Source: Astragalus membranaceus (lineage: Eukaryota > Streptophyta > Magnoliopsida > Fabales > Fabaceae). From it: a stretch of 64,000 bases of DNA. Where the stretch lies: positions 46,755,708 through 46,819,707 of the forward strand of contig CM076847.1 in NCBI GenBank assembly GCA_039519185.1, read 5' to 3'. The notes under the pieces are model-generated. The model had not been told where the DNA came from and did not search any database. It worked only from the letters and a program-made list of their open reading frames with translations. Below, one piece after another: positions 9,549-19,847 of this stretch; the first letter of the stretch is position 1, and each line of letters starts with the position of its first letter. Both the position numbers and the translations under genes were made by a program.

Positions 9549-12500
9549 ATGGCTTCACGGGCAAACATGGTGATGAACAACCCTTCAAGGTTCGACAAAG
9601 GCAAACCAGTCTCTCCAAACAAAAGGTACGATCCCAAGAAATCATCTAATCAAAAGTATCACAAAAGGAACAATGATCATTATCCTGGTACTCATAGCAC
9701 TGAATTCAAGAAAAGAGGATACTGCTTTGTTTGTGGAAAGCCAGGACACTATGCACCTAAATGCAGGCATAGGGCGAGAAATGACAATCCTCCTAAGGCT
9801 AACGCCAACTTGGCTGATGCTGGTGGAGATGATAATGAGGATGACGATGTCATTGCTGCTGTCGTTTCTCTGGTCAACATGGCAACTGATGTGAACAAAT
9901 GGGTGGTGGATTCTGGAGCCACCAAGCACATCTGTGCTAATAGAGAAGTTTTTACCTCCTACACTACTGTAGGGGAAGGAGAAGAAAATATCTATCTGGG
10001 TGACTCACATCCAGCCCCAGTTGTGGGGAAAGGAAAAGTTCTTCTCAAGCTCACATCGGGAAAAACTCTGGCTCTCACAAATGTGCTTCATGTGCCTAAC
10101 ATAAGGGCAAACCTGATCTCTGTTGGGGTTCTGCTGAAGCATGGTATCAAAGTGACATTTGAATCTGATAAGATTGTTCTTACCAAGAACAACATTTTTG
10201 TTGGAAAGGGATATTATGATCATGGACTTTTTGTACTCAACACTTTTGATTTCAATAACAATGTTTCGACTTCTGCTTACTTGATAGACTCTTATAATAT
10301 GTGGCATGCTAGACTAGGTCATATTAACTTTCAGTATGTTATTAAATTGCAACGCCTTGGCATGATTTCGACTAGTGATAATCAACATAGTAAATGCGAT
10401 GTATGTGTTGAATCCAAATTAACAAAGAAATCGTGTCCCCCAGTACTTCGTGAAACTGAACTGCTTAGTTTAATTCATTCGGACCTAGGAGATCTAAAAC
10501 AAACTCCAACTAGGGGCGGAAAAAATTATTATGTAACGTTTATAGATGATTTTTCGCGATACACTAAGGTGTTTCTATTAAGACAAAAAGATGAAGCATT
10601 TGAAGCTTTTCTTTCATATAAAGCTGAAGTCGAAAATCAATTAGATAGAAAGATTAAAAGAGTTAGATCCGACCGTGGAGGAGAATACATATCTTTTAAT
10701 GATTTTTGTGAAAAGGAAGGTATAATACATGAAACAACTCCCCCCTATTCACCTGAATCTAATGGCATAGCCGAAAGGAAAAATAGGACATTGAAAGAAA
10801 TGATGAACGCTATGTTAATAAGTTCTAATACGCCAACTAACTTGTGGGGTGAGGCTATATTAACTGCATGTTTTATACAAAATAGAACTCCTCATAGGAA
10901 AACCGGAAAGACCCCCTATGAACTGTGGAAAGGTTATCAACCTAACTTAAAATATTTAAAAGTGTGGGGGTGCTTAGCTAAAGTTATGTTGCCTGATCCT
11001 AAGAAAAGAAAAATTGGTTGCAAAACCTCTGATTGTGTTTTTATAGGATATGCAGAACACAGCGCTGCTTATAGATTCCTTGTTGTGAAAAGTGATGTTT
11101 TAGATAATAATACTATCGTGGAAACTAAAAATGCTGAGTTTTTGGAAAACGTTTTTCCTTTGAAACATGATAGTATATCTAGACAACCATTAGCAAGTAC
11201 TAATGATGAAACTCATGAGGAACCGTATCAAGAACTAAGGAGAAGTAAAAGGCCAAGAAAAGAAACATCCTTCGGAAATGATTTTTACACTTATCTAGTC
11301 GAAAAAGATCCAGAAACCTTTTTTGAAGCAACTTCTTCTTCTGAGTCGAAATTTTGGAAAGAAGCCATTAAAACTGAAATAGACTCAATTTCCAAATGTA
11401 ACACTTGGACCCTAGTTTATTTACCACCTGGGGCAAAATCAATAGGATGCAAGTGGATTTTCAAAAGAAAATATAACCCTGATGGGTCTATTGATAAATA
11501 CAAAGCAAGACTAGTAGCAAAAGGTTTTTCTCAAAAACAAAACATTGATTATTTCGATACCTTTGCTCCAGTAACAAGAATTTCTTCTATTAGAGTTTTA
11601 ATAGCTTTGGCTTCTATCCACAAACTAGTTATTCATCAAATGGATGTTAAAACCACTTTTTTGAACGGTGACTTAGAAGAAGAAATTTACATGAATCAAC
11701 CCGAAGGATGTATAGTTTCAGGTCAAGAAAACAAAGTATGTAAACTCCTTAAGTCGTTATATGGTTTAAAACAAGCACCAAAACAATGGCATGAAAAAGT
11801 CGACAGAACCTTAGTCGAAGATGGCTTCACCACAACTGAAGTTGATAAATGTGTTTACACTAAAACTGTGTGTGGAGAACATGTAATCATATGTTTATAT
11901 GTAGATGACATGCTCATATTTGGTACTTGTTTGGATATTGTTATCAAAACAAAATCCTTTCTTTCATCTAGTTTCGACATGAAAGATATGGGTGAGGCTA
12001 ATGTAATATTAGGAGTTAGAATCATCAGGGAAGGTGATAGTATCACACTATCGCAAGATCATTATGTGGAAAAACTTCTTAGGAAGTTTGGACACTATGA
12101 CTCAACCCCCTTGAGTACCCCCTATGAAGCTAACTCACGCTTAAAGAAAAATAGAGGTGATCCTGTTGACCAACCTCAGTATGCCCAAGTAATTGGGAGC
12201 CTACTGCATTTAATGAACTTTTCTCGACCAGACATTGCATTCGCAGTCGGTCGTCTGAGTAGGTATACTCACAATCCTGGTCAGGATCATTGGAAGGCAA
12301 TTGCTCACCTTATGAGATATTTGAGAGGTACCACATCTTATGGTATTACTTATAGTGGATTTCCCGCAGTATTAGAAGGATACTGCGATGCTAACTGGAT
12401 ATCTGATTCAGATGAGACAAAATCCACTAGTGGTTACATTTTTACACTTGGTGGTGGTGCGGTAACTTGGAGGTCAGCCAAACAATCCATTATTGCTAGA

Positions 12501-12845
12501 TCGACTATGGAGTCGGAATTTGTAGCTCTGGAATTGGCTGGTACTGAAGCTGAATGGTTGAAGAACCTTTTAGCTAGTATTCCTTTGGGAATAAAACCGA
12601 CACCATCAGTGTCAATACATTGTGATAGTCAATCGGCAATAGCCGTTGCAAAGAATAAGACCTATAATGGCAAAAATAGACATGTGCAATTAAGACATAA
12701 TGTTGTCAAACAATTGCAAAAGTATGGAGCAATATCGATCGATTGTGTGAAGTCAGAAGTGAATTTGGCCGATCCTCTGACAAAACCCTTAGGGAAGAAA
12801 ATGATATGTGAAACATCGAGGGGAATGGGACTAAAAGCCAATTGA
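9549..12845 (+). CDS. pol: Copia polyprotein: nucleocapsid, protease, integrase, RT, RNase H
   Basis: The frame is uninterrupted for 1098 codons. Zinc knuckle CFVCGKPGHYAPKC is near residue 58. Aspartic protease WVVDSGATKHIC is near 118. GAG-pre-integrase MWHARLGHINF is near 250. The integrase core has its first Asp in LIHSDLGDLK (about 309), the second in VRSDRGGEY (about 373), and Glu in YSPESNGIAERKNRT (about 403). RT has KYKARLVAKGFSQ (about 648) and catalytic YVDDM (about 784). RNase H has GYCDANWISD (about 943), STMESEFVAL and IHCDSQSAIAVAKN. The order protease-integrase-RT-RNase H defines Ty1/copia. All catalytic residues I can identify are present, making this one of two apparently functional polyproteins in the window. 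Confidence 0.95.
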   Translation: MASRANMVMNNPSRFDKGKPVSPNKRYDPKKSSNQKYHKRNNDHYPGTHSTEFKKRGYCFVCGKPGHYAPKCRHRARNDNPPKANANLADAGGDDNEDDDVIAAVVSLVNMATDVNKWVVDSGATKHICANREVFTSYTTVGEGEENIYLGDSHPAPVVGKGKVLLKLTSGKTLALTNVLHVPNIRANLISVGVLLKHGIKVTFESDKIVLTKNNIFVGKGYYDHGLFVLNTFDFNNNVSTSAYLIDSYNMWHARLGHINFQYVIKLQRLGMISTSDNQHSKCDVCVESKLTKKSCPPVLRETELLSLIHSDLGDLKQTPTRGGKNYYVTFIDDFSRYTKVFLLRQKDEAFEAFLSYKAEVENQLDRKIKRVRSDRGGEYISFNDFCEKEGIIHETTPPYSPESNGIAERKNRTLKEMMNAMLISSNTPTNLWGEAILTACFIQNRTPHRKTGKTPYELWKGYQPNLKYLKVWGCLAKVMLPDPKKRKIGCKTSDCVFIGYAEHSAAYRFLVVKSDVLDNNTIVETKNAEFLENVFPLKHDSISRQPLASTNDETHEEPYQELRRSKRPRKETSFGNDFYTYLVEKDPETFFEATSSSESKFWKEAIKTEIDSISKCNTWTLVYLPPGAKSIGCKWIFKRKYNPDGSIDKYKARLVAKGFSQKQNIDYFDTFAPVTRISSIRVLIALASIHKLVIHQMDVKTTFLNGDLEEEIYMNQPEGCIVSGQENKVCKLLKSLYGLKQAPKQWHEKVDRTLVEDGFTTTEVDKCVYTKTVCGEHVIICLYVDDMLIFGTCLDIVIKTKSFLSSSFDMKDMGEANVILGVRIIREGDSITLSQDHYVEKLLRKFGHYDSTPLSTPYEANSRLKKNRGDPVDQPQYAQVIGSLLHLMNFSRPDIAFAVGRLSRYTHNPGQDHWKAIAHLMRYLRGTTSYGITYSGFPAVLEGYCDANWISDSDETKSTSGYIFTLGGGAVTWRSAKQSIIARSTMESEFVALELAGTEAEWLKNLLASIPLGIKPTPSVSIHCDSQSAIAVAKNKTYNGKNRHVQLRHNVVKQLQKYGAISIDCVKSEVNLADPLTKPLGKKMICETSRGMGLKAN

Positions 12846-13435
12846 TATTAAGAAGTGATGGTAACCCAACCTTTGTGATTGGAGATCCCATGAATAAGGT
12901 TCAATGTGGTAAAAACAAGTTACTTCTTGATAGTGCTAGCACTGGAAATTAATTCAAATAAATTAATTTCATTATTGTCCCTTCCTATGGTGTTATTGTG
13001 ATGGTGCTAGACTGCAGGGTTAAAAGGATAAGCTTAAAGCTTTTAATGATTTTCATAGCCCTTATGGGTGGTGTATGACTTGCAGCATACACTTGATGAA
13101 ATCACCTATATGAGTGTCAAGTGAGGCCGCTTGCATGAGATCCTGGCGAGGTCTCTAGAGCACTCATGAATACCGAGCACGCGCAGGGCCTAGTAGCGCA
13201 ACACCGCGAAAACAGCAAGAATTGTGGGGGTGTAATGTGATAATGAAACCTCTAACATATAATATGCGTCTTGGGTTCCATAGCTTGCTATACCAATTCG
13301 CAGTATGTTATGTTTTATCTATCTAGGACTGGTTCCATAGCTTGCTATACAGCTCCGAAACTTTACATCTACGATGTCAACCCAGAAAACCTCTTTTATA
13401 AACTTATTTTTCAACTTTTGAAATATGTGGGGGAT
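12846..13435 (+). other. Copia 3' untranslated region with direct repeats and polypurine tract
   Basis: About 590 bp lie between pol and the 3' LTR without a coding domain. GGTTCCATAGCTTGCTATAC occurs twice (13275-13294 and 13331-13350 approximately). A purine tract ATGTGGGGGAT abuts the LTR at 13436 and would prime plus-strand DNA synthesis. A GC-rich part (13100-13220) may be structured. Confidence 0.7.
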
Positions 13436-14390
13436 TGTTGTATTTTATTGAAAATAAAAAGATATTTCAAAAGTGAGAAGTCCAACATTGCTTGGCTTTG
13501 GATTCACCAAAGTCTTCATATACTAAAGCTTAATGAGAGTTAGTAAACAAGCAACTAGAAGGGACTCCCTCGCGCGCACAAGTAGGGACCAACATGGCTT
13601 GGTTCAGTGCAAATCTTTCGATTCCCCCCCCCCCCCTGCGCGCTCGACTGGCTTTGTACTAATTTTATTAAATAAAATATTACTTTTATCAGCCTGTCCG
13701 TATACGCCCAATCATGGGTCGAAATGTTTTATGAAATAATTTGTAACGGAAAGCTCAGGTCGAAAACTGCAAGTTGGTCGAACTGATTGGCAAAACAATC
13801 TGGTCGAATACTGAAAGTTGGTCGAACTGACTGGTGAAAATATTTCGTCGAAAACTGAAACTTAATTTCCTTTATTTTGTAACTGTCAGTTTCTTCCAAC
13901 GGCTTCTTTTCTTTTAAACCTATTTATTTCGTAACCGCAGAGTTAAACCTTTTGATCACAATTGATTTTCGAAAACGGTTTTTGACTGGCTATTGATTGC
14001 TGGAGCCTATGTCTCTAACAGCTATTTTTCTTAAAGCCTATATAAACGATTTCGAGTTGCACTTGAAATATATCTAAAAATTTATTTTTCCACCTTTCTT
14101 GAAAAAGAGCTCTGGGTTGCTCTCCTGTCAATATCCAGTTCTTCTTGCCAGTTCGGATACCTCTTTCGTTACTGCGATTGAGAAGACCCGGTTGTACCTC
14201 GGGGAATTTGCGCTGTAGAGGCGGATAAATTCTTCAGGGCAGTCGCAAGACGCCTCCGGTTGTTTATCTAACATTTCTGTGTTTGCAGGTCTCTTTTCGA
14301 CAGCAGCCCTTGCCACTCAACAGCATCAGTCGAAATTTACTTCTGAAAGTCGACTATACAATTTCGACTGTAGTCAGAATTTCGTCAACA
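13436..14390 (+). repeat. 3' LTR of the copia element
   Basis: This 955-bp LTR starts TGTTGTATTTTATTG and ends TTCGTCAACA. It retains the whole U3 lost from the 5' LTR, including TGGTCGAACTGA-type direct repeats (13773-13830) and a TATATAAA box at 14039-14046. AAGGC follows as the target duplication. Confidence 0.9.
14039..14046 (+). promoter_or_regulatory. Probable TATA box of the copia LTR promoter
   Basis: TATATAAA lies inside the 3' LTR, about 350 bp before its end, in a position typical of the U3/R boundary. The equivalent site in the 5' LTR is gone because of the segment replacement. The role is inferred from sequence and position only. Confidence 0.5.
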
Positions 14391-14494
14391 AAGGCCAAGG
14401 CAAGAGCGACTAAAGGAGGAGTAACTAATGGAGTCACAGTTCTTGAATGAACCCCAACAAGATCACAGGTATGATCAAAACCCTACTGATACCA

Positions 14495-14727
14495 TGTCAA
14501 AATAGGACACACAATATTGTTTACGCAGTTCAGCCAAACTTTGCCTACGTCTGCGACTACAGAGTAGCTGTAGTTCCATTTTATTGATTATGTTTTGATG
14601 CCTTGAGTACAAGCACAAAAGCGTTTAAATAGGCTTTTCCCTGAGAAAACCTAAAGGGCCTAGGCCAAATACATATAAGTAAATCTACAAATCTACTATT
14701 TACAACTTCCTTATTTCCTTCTTCACA
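14495..14727 (-). repeat. Right (5') LTR of the deleted copia-type element
   Basis: It runs from TGTCAAAATAGGACACACAATATTG to CTTCTTCACA. It shares TTTACGCAGTTC-GCCAAACTTTGCCTACGTCTGC with the truncated LTR at 6988, and a GCAGTTCGGCCAA...GCCTACGTCTGCGACTACAGAG block with the copia LTRs at 26372 and 51698, so these three belong to related copia groups. Confidence 0.7.
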
Positions 14728-15186
14728 AGTACAGCCCAATAACTTTGACAAACCATGGTCAAATTACCATCCCTTGGTACTATGTCAGTTAGACATATCT
14801 GTTGCTTTCAAAATCAAATGAAATGCAAAGCAAGATAATTTCAAGAAAATCGGATAAGTTAATTGAGACGGTATAAATACTGACAATATAGCAGAAGGGA
14901 AATTTGCGGCACATGAAAATTTTCTGGAAGATTGATTGATATCAATGAGGACGAATTAAGATTTGACTCCACCATATGTATGTGACTCCAATATAGTCAT
15001 GACTCATTTAGATTCAAACCAATTGAACCGTTTCTGCATAATGATAGAACTATATGATTTTTTTACTTGTCAAATAAAACGTCTTCTATTAACTCCCCAT
15101 TTATTTCCATGACATCGGTTATACACATAGGTAACTGTTTTGGACGCTCAAAATTTGAAAATTGCCTAAATGTTGGAATGGCATGT
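14728..15186. other. Unassigned host sequence
   Basis: This AT-rich stretch shows no LTR terminus, TE motif or convincing frame. Positions 15153-15178 repeat 6778-6803 in inverted orientation. Confidence 0.25.
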
Positions 15187-15560
15187 GTTACATGATATGG
15201 CAATTTTTTAACAGGGTGTACGTGAGATTAATACAGCCTATGTGGACAGATCGAGAGGACGACACAAAGGATTTAGGGCCTTGAGGAACCTATTTAAACG
15301 TATTATTAATAGATAATTGAATCAATTCTACAATAAAATACGTGAGTTTAAACAAAAACAATAATACGGTACGTAATACTCAAAGTAATTGAATGATTAC
15401 TTTGGGGTATTACATTCACCCCAACTTGAAAAAATTTTGTCCCTAAAAATTTATCAAGTTCTATTTGTAAATCAAGATAAGAAAATGGATTGAACATTGC
15501 TTCCAAACTCAAAATGTGCTTCTTCAAAACATTTAAAGTATATATCATACTCAATCAAGC
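15187..15560 (-). mobile_element. Fragment of a minus-strand gypsy element (pol tail and LTR start)
   Basis: On the minus strand GGACAAAATTTTTTCAAGTTGGGGTGAATG precedes TGTAATACCCCAAAG. This resembles the end of a gypsy pol, a polypurine tract and the LTR start, near 15413. An LTR-like end may lie near 15187, giving a strongly shortened LTR. Only the junction motif supports the call. The next several hundred bases up to 15970 show nothing I can identify besides a TA repeat. Confidence 0.4.
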
Positions 15561-15768
15561 CCGATACACATTTACCCCCAAGTTAGAAAATCAAGGCATA
15601 GAACAAATTCAGACTTGAAAATAACTTTTAATATGCACGGAGTGTCTGAACAATTTCATTCCGAAGCTAGTCATAAAAAGGACAATTCAGATCAGGTGCA
15701 TGCCATAACTTAATGAATATCTATAAAATGGATTCATACATTCTCAAATTGACTAAGTAAAAATATCT

Positions 15769-15773
<5 letters not shown>

Positions 15774-15818
<45 letters not shown>
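15774..15818. repeat. (TA)n microsatellite
   Basis: About 22 uninterrupted TA units. Confidence 0.95.
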
Positions 15819-15821
<3 letters not shown>

Positions 15822-15970
15822 CCCAATTTAGTTTAACACTATTCTGAACACATACTTATACCCTATAAACTAGTCCCCATGCTAGTCCTTCAAACATTTG
15901 TATAGCTTCCTCATAGGAAACACTTTACACACAATTAAACAAACATAATCATAAATTTTGCGCAACATAA

Positions 15971-16560
15971 CGCATAAGATAAAACTAGAAGCATAGAGAA
16001 AGCAAAGGCCATGATAGGCTGAAAACAGAGAAAAATGACTGATCAATAGAAACTTTGATTCATTGATGATTTGAGCATTTACAAGTACTGCTATATATAG
16101 CAAGTATTGAGGTACATCATGCACTAGAGGAATCTTTATTGCACAATAGAAAAACTATTAGAAAAAGATCACAGAGGATCATAACGGACGCCTAAGGCGC
16201 CTTGTGCCAGCTGGTGATCACACCACTCATCACGTGATGGGATCCGAGGTCCCCCACTCACTCTCATGCTTTCCTTGCTTGCTACCAAGACACCAACGGA
16301 TATTCCTTCAATCTTGCTGACTAGGCTCGTTTCTCTCTCATTTGGACATGATTGTCCTTTGGCATTGTACTGGGCGCCGGGTCCCTGATGGTGACCAATT
16401 GATGAAATGTCCTTGGCTCTGCACTGGGCGTCGGGTGCCTGATGTTCCCCAATTTCCAGGCTATCCTCAGTACTATGTAAGGCGCTGGATCCCACACCGT
16501 GACCAGTTGATGAGAAATTGTTAGCTTTGTTTTCCTTACTCTTTTCTTCTAACTTTAAGA
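15971..16560 (-). repeat. 3' LTR of the decayed copia element
   Basis: From CATAGAGAAAGCAAAGGCC (15992) to CTAACTTTAAGA (16560) it matches 24558-25127 with a few substitutions. The outer edge before 15992 is diverged. It contains several GGCGCC-type sites. A purine-rich GCGAGGGGC on the minus strand just outside 16560 is the likely polypurine tract. Confidence 0.8.
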
Positions 16561-17145
16561 GCCCCTCGCAAGCTGGACCAGGATAAATATTTATCATGCC
16601 AAGCTTGGAAATAAAATTGGAAAATAGTGTAGGAGTTAAAGCTTTGGAAGAAATCAGCAAGTTGGGCTTTGGATGATATAGGCAGCAGCTTCATCATGCC
16701 ACTTTGTAGTTTTTCTCGCACAAAGTGACAATCGATCTCAAGGTGCTTAGTTCTTTCATGAAACAAAGGGTTGGCAGCAATGTGAATAGCGCTTTGATTG
16801 TCACAATACAAAACTGGTGCTCTATCACAATTGATATTCAATTCCTTAAGTAGATAAAGAAGCTCACAAGTAGCAGTGGACAATGCACGATACTCAGCCT
16901 CTGAAGATGATCTTGATACTGTTTGTTGCTTCTTTGTCCTCCATGAGACAGGATCCACGAAGAAACAATAACCAGAAACAGACTTTCTGGTGTCAACACA
17001 GTTTTCCCAGTCAGCATCTGAAAACCCAAACACTTGTAGAATAGAATCTCTTGGATAGAACAGGCCACGACCAGCTGTTCCTTTCAGATATTTCAGTACC
17101 CTACACGTAGCATTAAAATGAGTAATGGTAAGGGAATTACATGTT
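16536..17145 (-). pseudogene. Copia RNase H and pol C-terminus, frameshifted
   Basis: The frame shows the RNase H landmarks FGFSDADWENCVDTRKSVSG, RSSSEAEYRAL, LYCDNQSAIHIAANP and the C-terminal HERTKHLEIDCHFVREK block of plant copia pol. It is out of frame with the RT part (a single-base shift near 17110-17145). A second shift near 16645-16660 moves the C-terminal tail (KALTPTLFSNFISKLGM) into another frame. The tail runs into the 3' LTR. Confidence 0.9.
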
Positions 17146-18400
17146 GACTTAATTGTTGGACAGCATATGTGATATCTGGTCTTGTGTTGGTCAAATACAG
17201 TAATTTTCCAATCAATTTCCTGTATAGTGCAGTATCAGAAAAGGCTTCTGCAGAATCCTGATAAATCTTTGATGCGTAATCCAAAGGAGTGGAACTTGGT
17301 TTTGCCTCAAGCTGTCCTGTTTCGTGTAAAAGATCTAAGAAGTACTTTCTCTGGCTTATAGTGATTCCACTCTTTGATTGAGCTACTTCTAGACCAAGAA
17401 AATATTTCAAGGAACCGAGGTCTTTTATTTTGAAGGCATCATCTAGGATAGTCTTGATCCTCTCAAATTCCTTTAGAGAATTCCCTTCTAATATCACATC
17501 ATCAACATAGACTAATAAAACAGTAAATTCATCATTCTTTCTAGGGTTAAATAGGTTAAATATTTTACCCTTCTTTCTATTTGTAAACAGTGAGTGATCT
17601 GAGCTAGATTGGATATACGCTTGGCCAAGTAACAGAGTTGTTAACTTTTCATACCACTTTCTACTGGCTTGTTTAAGACCATATAGTGACTTTTGTAGTT
17701 TGCAGACTTGAGCCTTGTATCTTTCTATTGTCCCATCAGACTTTTGCTTGATTTTATACACCCATTTGCAGCCTATAGGCTTCACATTTGGAGGAAAATT
17801 AACAATCTTCCAAGTGTCATTCTTTTTCAAAGCTTCTAGCTCATTCTCCATGGCTTCTTTCCAACATACTTCCTTACAAGCTTCTTCATAAGATTGAGGT
17901 TCGACTATGGAATTCAAAGCTAAACAAAATCTCTGTTGTGCACTAGACAAATTGGAAAGAGAATGGTAGCTAGATATGGGATAAGTAATACCTAGAGAAA
18001 TTGATTTGATATGATCTTTTGAGGGAATGCTGCATATGTCTCTCTCTTGTGGACTTTCTGATTTCAGGAATTTGTTCTGTTTGAGGATTGATAAGAGAAG
18101 GGATAGGTTCTGTTTGTGTCTTGGTGGGTGTAGTTTCCGTACGGGTGAGTGAGTCAGGATGAGTGTGTGAGGTTTCTGGACTTTGGTTTGGTGTAGAAGG
18201 AGACATGGGCGCCATGGGCACCAGATCCCTTGCAGAATCAAAAATGACAGTGGTGGGATCTGTGCTTGTATCAGGTTCAACATTCACAGTTTTGGATGGA
18301 AAGTAGTTCCATTTGGACAAAGGTTGAGAATTGGTGTATGGTAGTATATGTTCATGAAATATGACATTTCTGGAAATAAAGATTTCTTTCTTGTGGAGAT
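17093..18400 (-). pseudogene. Copia RT with in-frame internal deletion
   Basis: The visible RT motifs are CKWVYKIKQKSDGTIERYKA, then directly QVCKLQKSLYGLKQASRKW, LLVYVDDVI, LKYFLGLEVAQSKSGI and LYLTNTRPDITYAVQQLSQ. In an intact copia RT roughly 85-90 residues lie between KYKA and CKLQKSLYGLK (RLVAKG, FAPV and the MDV-FLHGDL catalytic-Asp block). They are absent here without loss of frame, near 17710-17725. The catalytic YVDD is present, but the first catalytic Asp block is gone, so the enzyme would be dead. Upstream, the Ser/Thr/Pro-rich linker leads from integrase. Confidence 0.9.
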
Positions 18401-18403
18401 ATA

Positions 18404-19150
18404 CTAAGACAATTTCTTTGACATTTGGTCCCTAGGGTCAAGCTTTGTCCTATGAGCCTTTAATGTGGACGCATAACAAAGACATCCAAACACTTTAAGG
18501 GATTTAATGTTTGGAAGAGCACCATTTTGCAAAAAATAAGGAGATTTGTCTTTTAATAAGAGAGTGGGAATTCTGTTTATGATATAAGTGGCATGCAATA
18601 TGGCATAAGACCAATATTGCTTGGGCAATTTGGCTTGGAAAAGAAGTGCTCTCCCTACATTTAAGATGTGTTGATGTTTTCTCTCTACCCTCTCATTTTG
18701 TTCAGGGGTCTCTACACAAGTCTTTTGGTGAACAATTCTTTTTGAGGAATAGAAATCAGTTAATAGGAATTCAGGACCATTGTCTGTCCTAACAGTTCTA
18801 ACAGTGACATCAAATTGCTTTTCAAGAGTGTTTATGAAATTCTTCACATGATTGGTGACTTCACTTTTTGTTTTAAGAAGAATTATCCAAGTGTATCTAC
18901 TATAATCATCCAAGGCAGTTAGAAAGTATTTGTGTCCATGGATTGAAGGTGTAGAAATGGGTCCCCATATATCAAAATGAATTAACTCATGACATTTGGA
19001 AGCTCTATTGTCACTTAAACTATATGACAATTTATTTTTCCTTGCATAGTGACAAATATCACACACGGAGCCCTCATCAATATGGATGGAGGGAAAATCA
19101 CTATGCAACATTTTCATTCTTTGATTTGAAAGATGTCCTAGTCTAAAGTG
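18404..19150 (-). pseudogene. Copia integrase, damaged
   Basis: GAG-pre-integrase HFRLGHLSNQRMKML and the zinc-binding CDICHYARKNK block precede the core: Asp in LIHFDIWGP, Asp in VRTDNGPEF, Glu in the TPEQNERVERKHQ motif. In phase with the upstream protease frame, a TGA (19151-19153) stands where copia proteins have the Trp of LWH, so a nonsense change separates the two. A short deletion or frameshift near 18415-18440 ends the frame before the linker (a VFLGY-like stretch is missing). Confidence 0.9.
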
Positions 19151-19842
19151 TCATAAGGCATTTTTAGGTAGAGTTTCAGGCCTTGTCTCAATGGTACTCA
19201 CAGTAACAGTCTTCTCATTCTCTGGCATTTCCAAGTACACCAGTCCCTCAAAGATCATACTCGAACCAAACATCTCCTTGGTCTTCGTATCCTGTATCAT
19301 ACATTTGGAAATATCAAACAACACACTAGCATGCAAATCTACCATGAGTCTAGGCACAGAAATAATGTTTAAATAGAATTCAGGTACATAGAGAGCATCA
19401 ATGATATAAAGTTTTGAGGAGAATTGGACAGTTCCTTTTATAGTGGCATATGTCTTATGGCCATTTGGCAATTTAATACTCACTGGTTTAACAGGAATAT
19501 AGCTTTTAAAATAATTAAGTGAGCAACATATATGTACACTGGCACCAGAATCAATGATCCATAAACCTAAGTTGCTTGATTTCAAAGAACAAATATGAAG
19601 GATAGTACCTTTACTGTAATCAAGAGAGGAGAGGGAATTTCTAACCATATTGACTGACTTCACACCAGATCTAGTGGCTTGGTTAGCATTCTGTGGGCGC
19701 ATGGCGCCTTGGATCATATTCACCAATTTCTCATACTGATCACTAGTGATTCCAACTGTCTTAGTGTCATCCTCCTTCTGTTGCTCAGTGTCCTCATTTT
19801 GTCCAGAAGTATTTGAAACATTTCTTGGCCTAGTTTGCCGCA
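19151..19842 (-). pseudogene. Copia nucleocapsid-protease segment
   Basis: After the solo LTR the minus strand reads a linker and then the aspartic protease LGLWIIDSGASVHICCS and the copia-type VPEFYLNIISVPRL block. The zinc knuckle is split by the solo LTR: CTH lies on one side (about 22228-22240), CGKLG on the other in a different frame. The downstream frame ends at the TGA at 19151-19153. Confidence 0.85.
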
Positions 19843-19847
19843 ATGTG

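Larger units (their letters stand above)
7238..14390 (+). mobile_element. Nearly intact Ty1/copia element, target duplication AAGGC
   Basis: LTRs start TGTTGTATTTTATTG and end TTTCGTCAACA. AAGGC flanks the element at 7233-7237 and 14391-14395. Order: 5' LTR, 16-nt leader, gag, pol in the Ty1/copia order protease-integrase-RT-RNase H, a 3' untranslated region of about 590 bp, a polypurine tract (GTGGGGGAT, about 13427-13435) and the 3' LTR. The LTRs are close to identical where they align but differ in length (1608 versus 955 bp), because about 920 bp of foreign sequence replaces about 265 bp in the 5' LTR. Confidence 0.9.
6988..14727 (-). mobile_element. Deleted copia-type element (non-autonomous remnant), target duplication AGTAC
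   Basis: The termini TGTCAAAACAGG (6988) and CCTTCTTCACA (14727) are flanked by AGTAC on both sides (6983-6987 and 14728-14732). The right LTR is 14495-14727. The left LTR is cut to about 60 bp (6988-7047), ending at GTCTGC before CACACAATATTG, a motif also inside the LTR, which suggests deletion by repeat slippage. PBS-like CTGATACCA (14486-14494) on the minus strand precedes the right LTR. Only about 290 bp of internal leader remain (7048-7237 and 14396-14494), with a GCGAGCAAGAGAAATCATGATTT-type short tandem repeat. The complete copia element at 7238-14390 sits inside. Confidence 0.75.
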
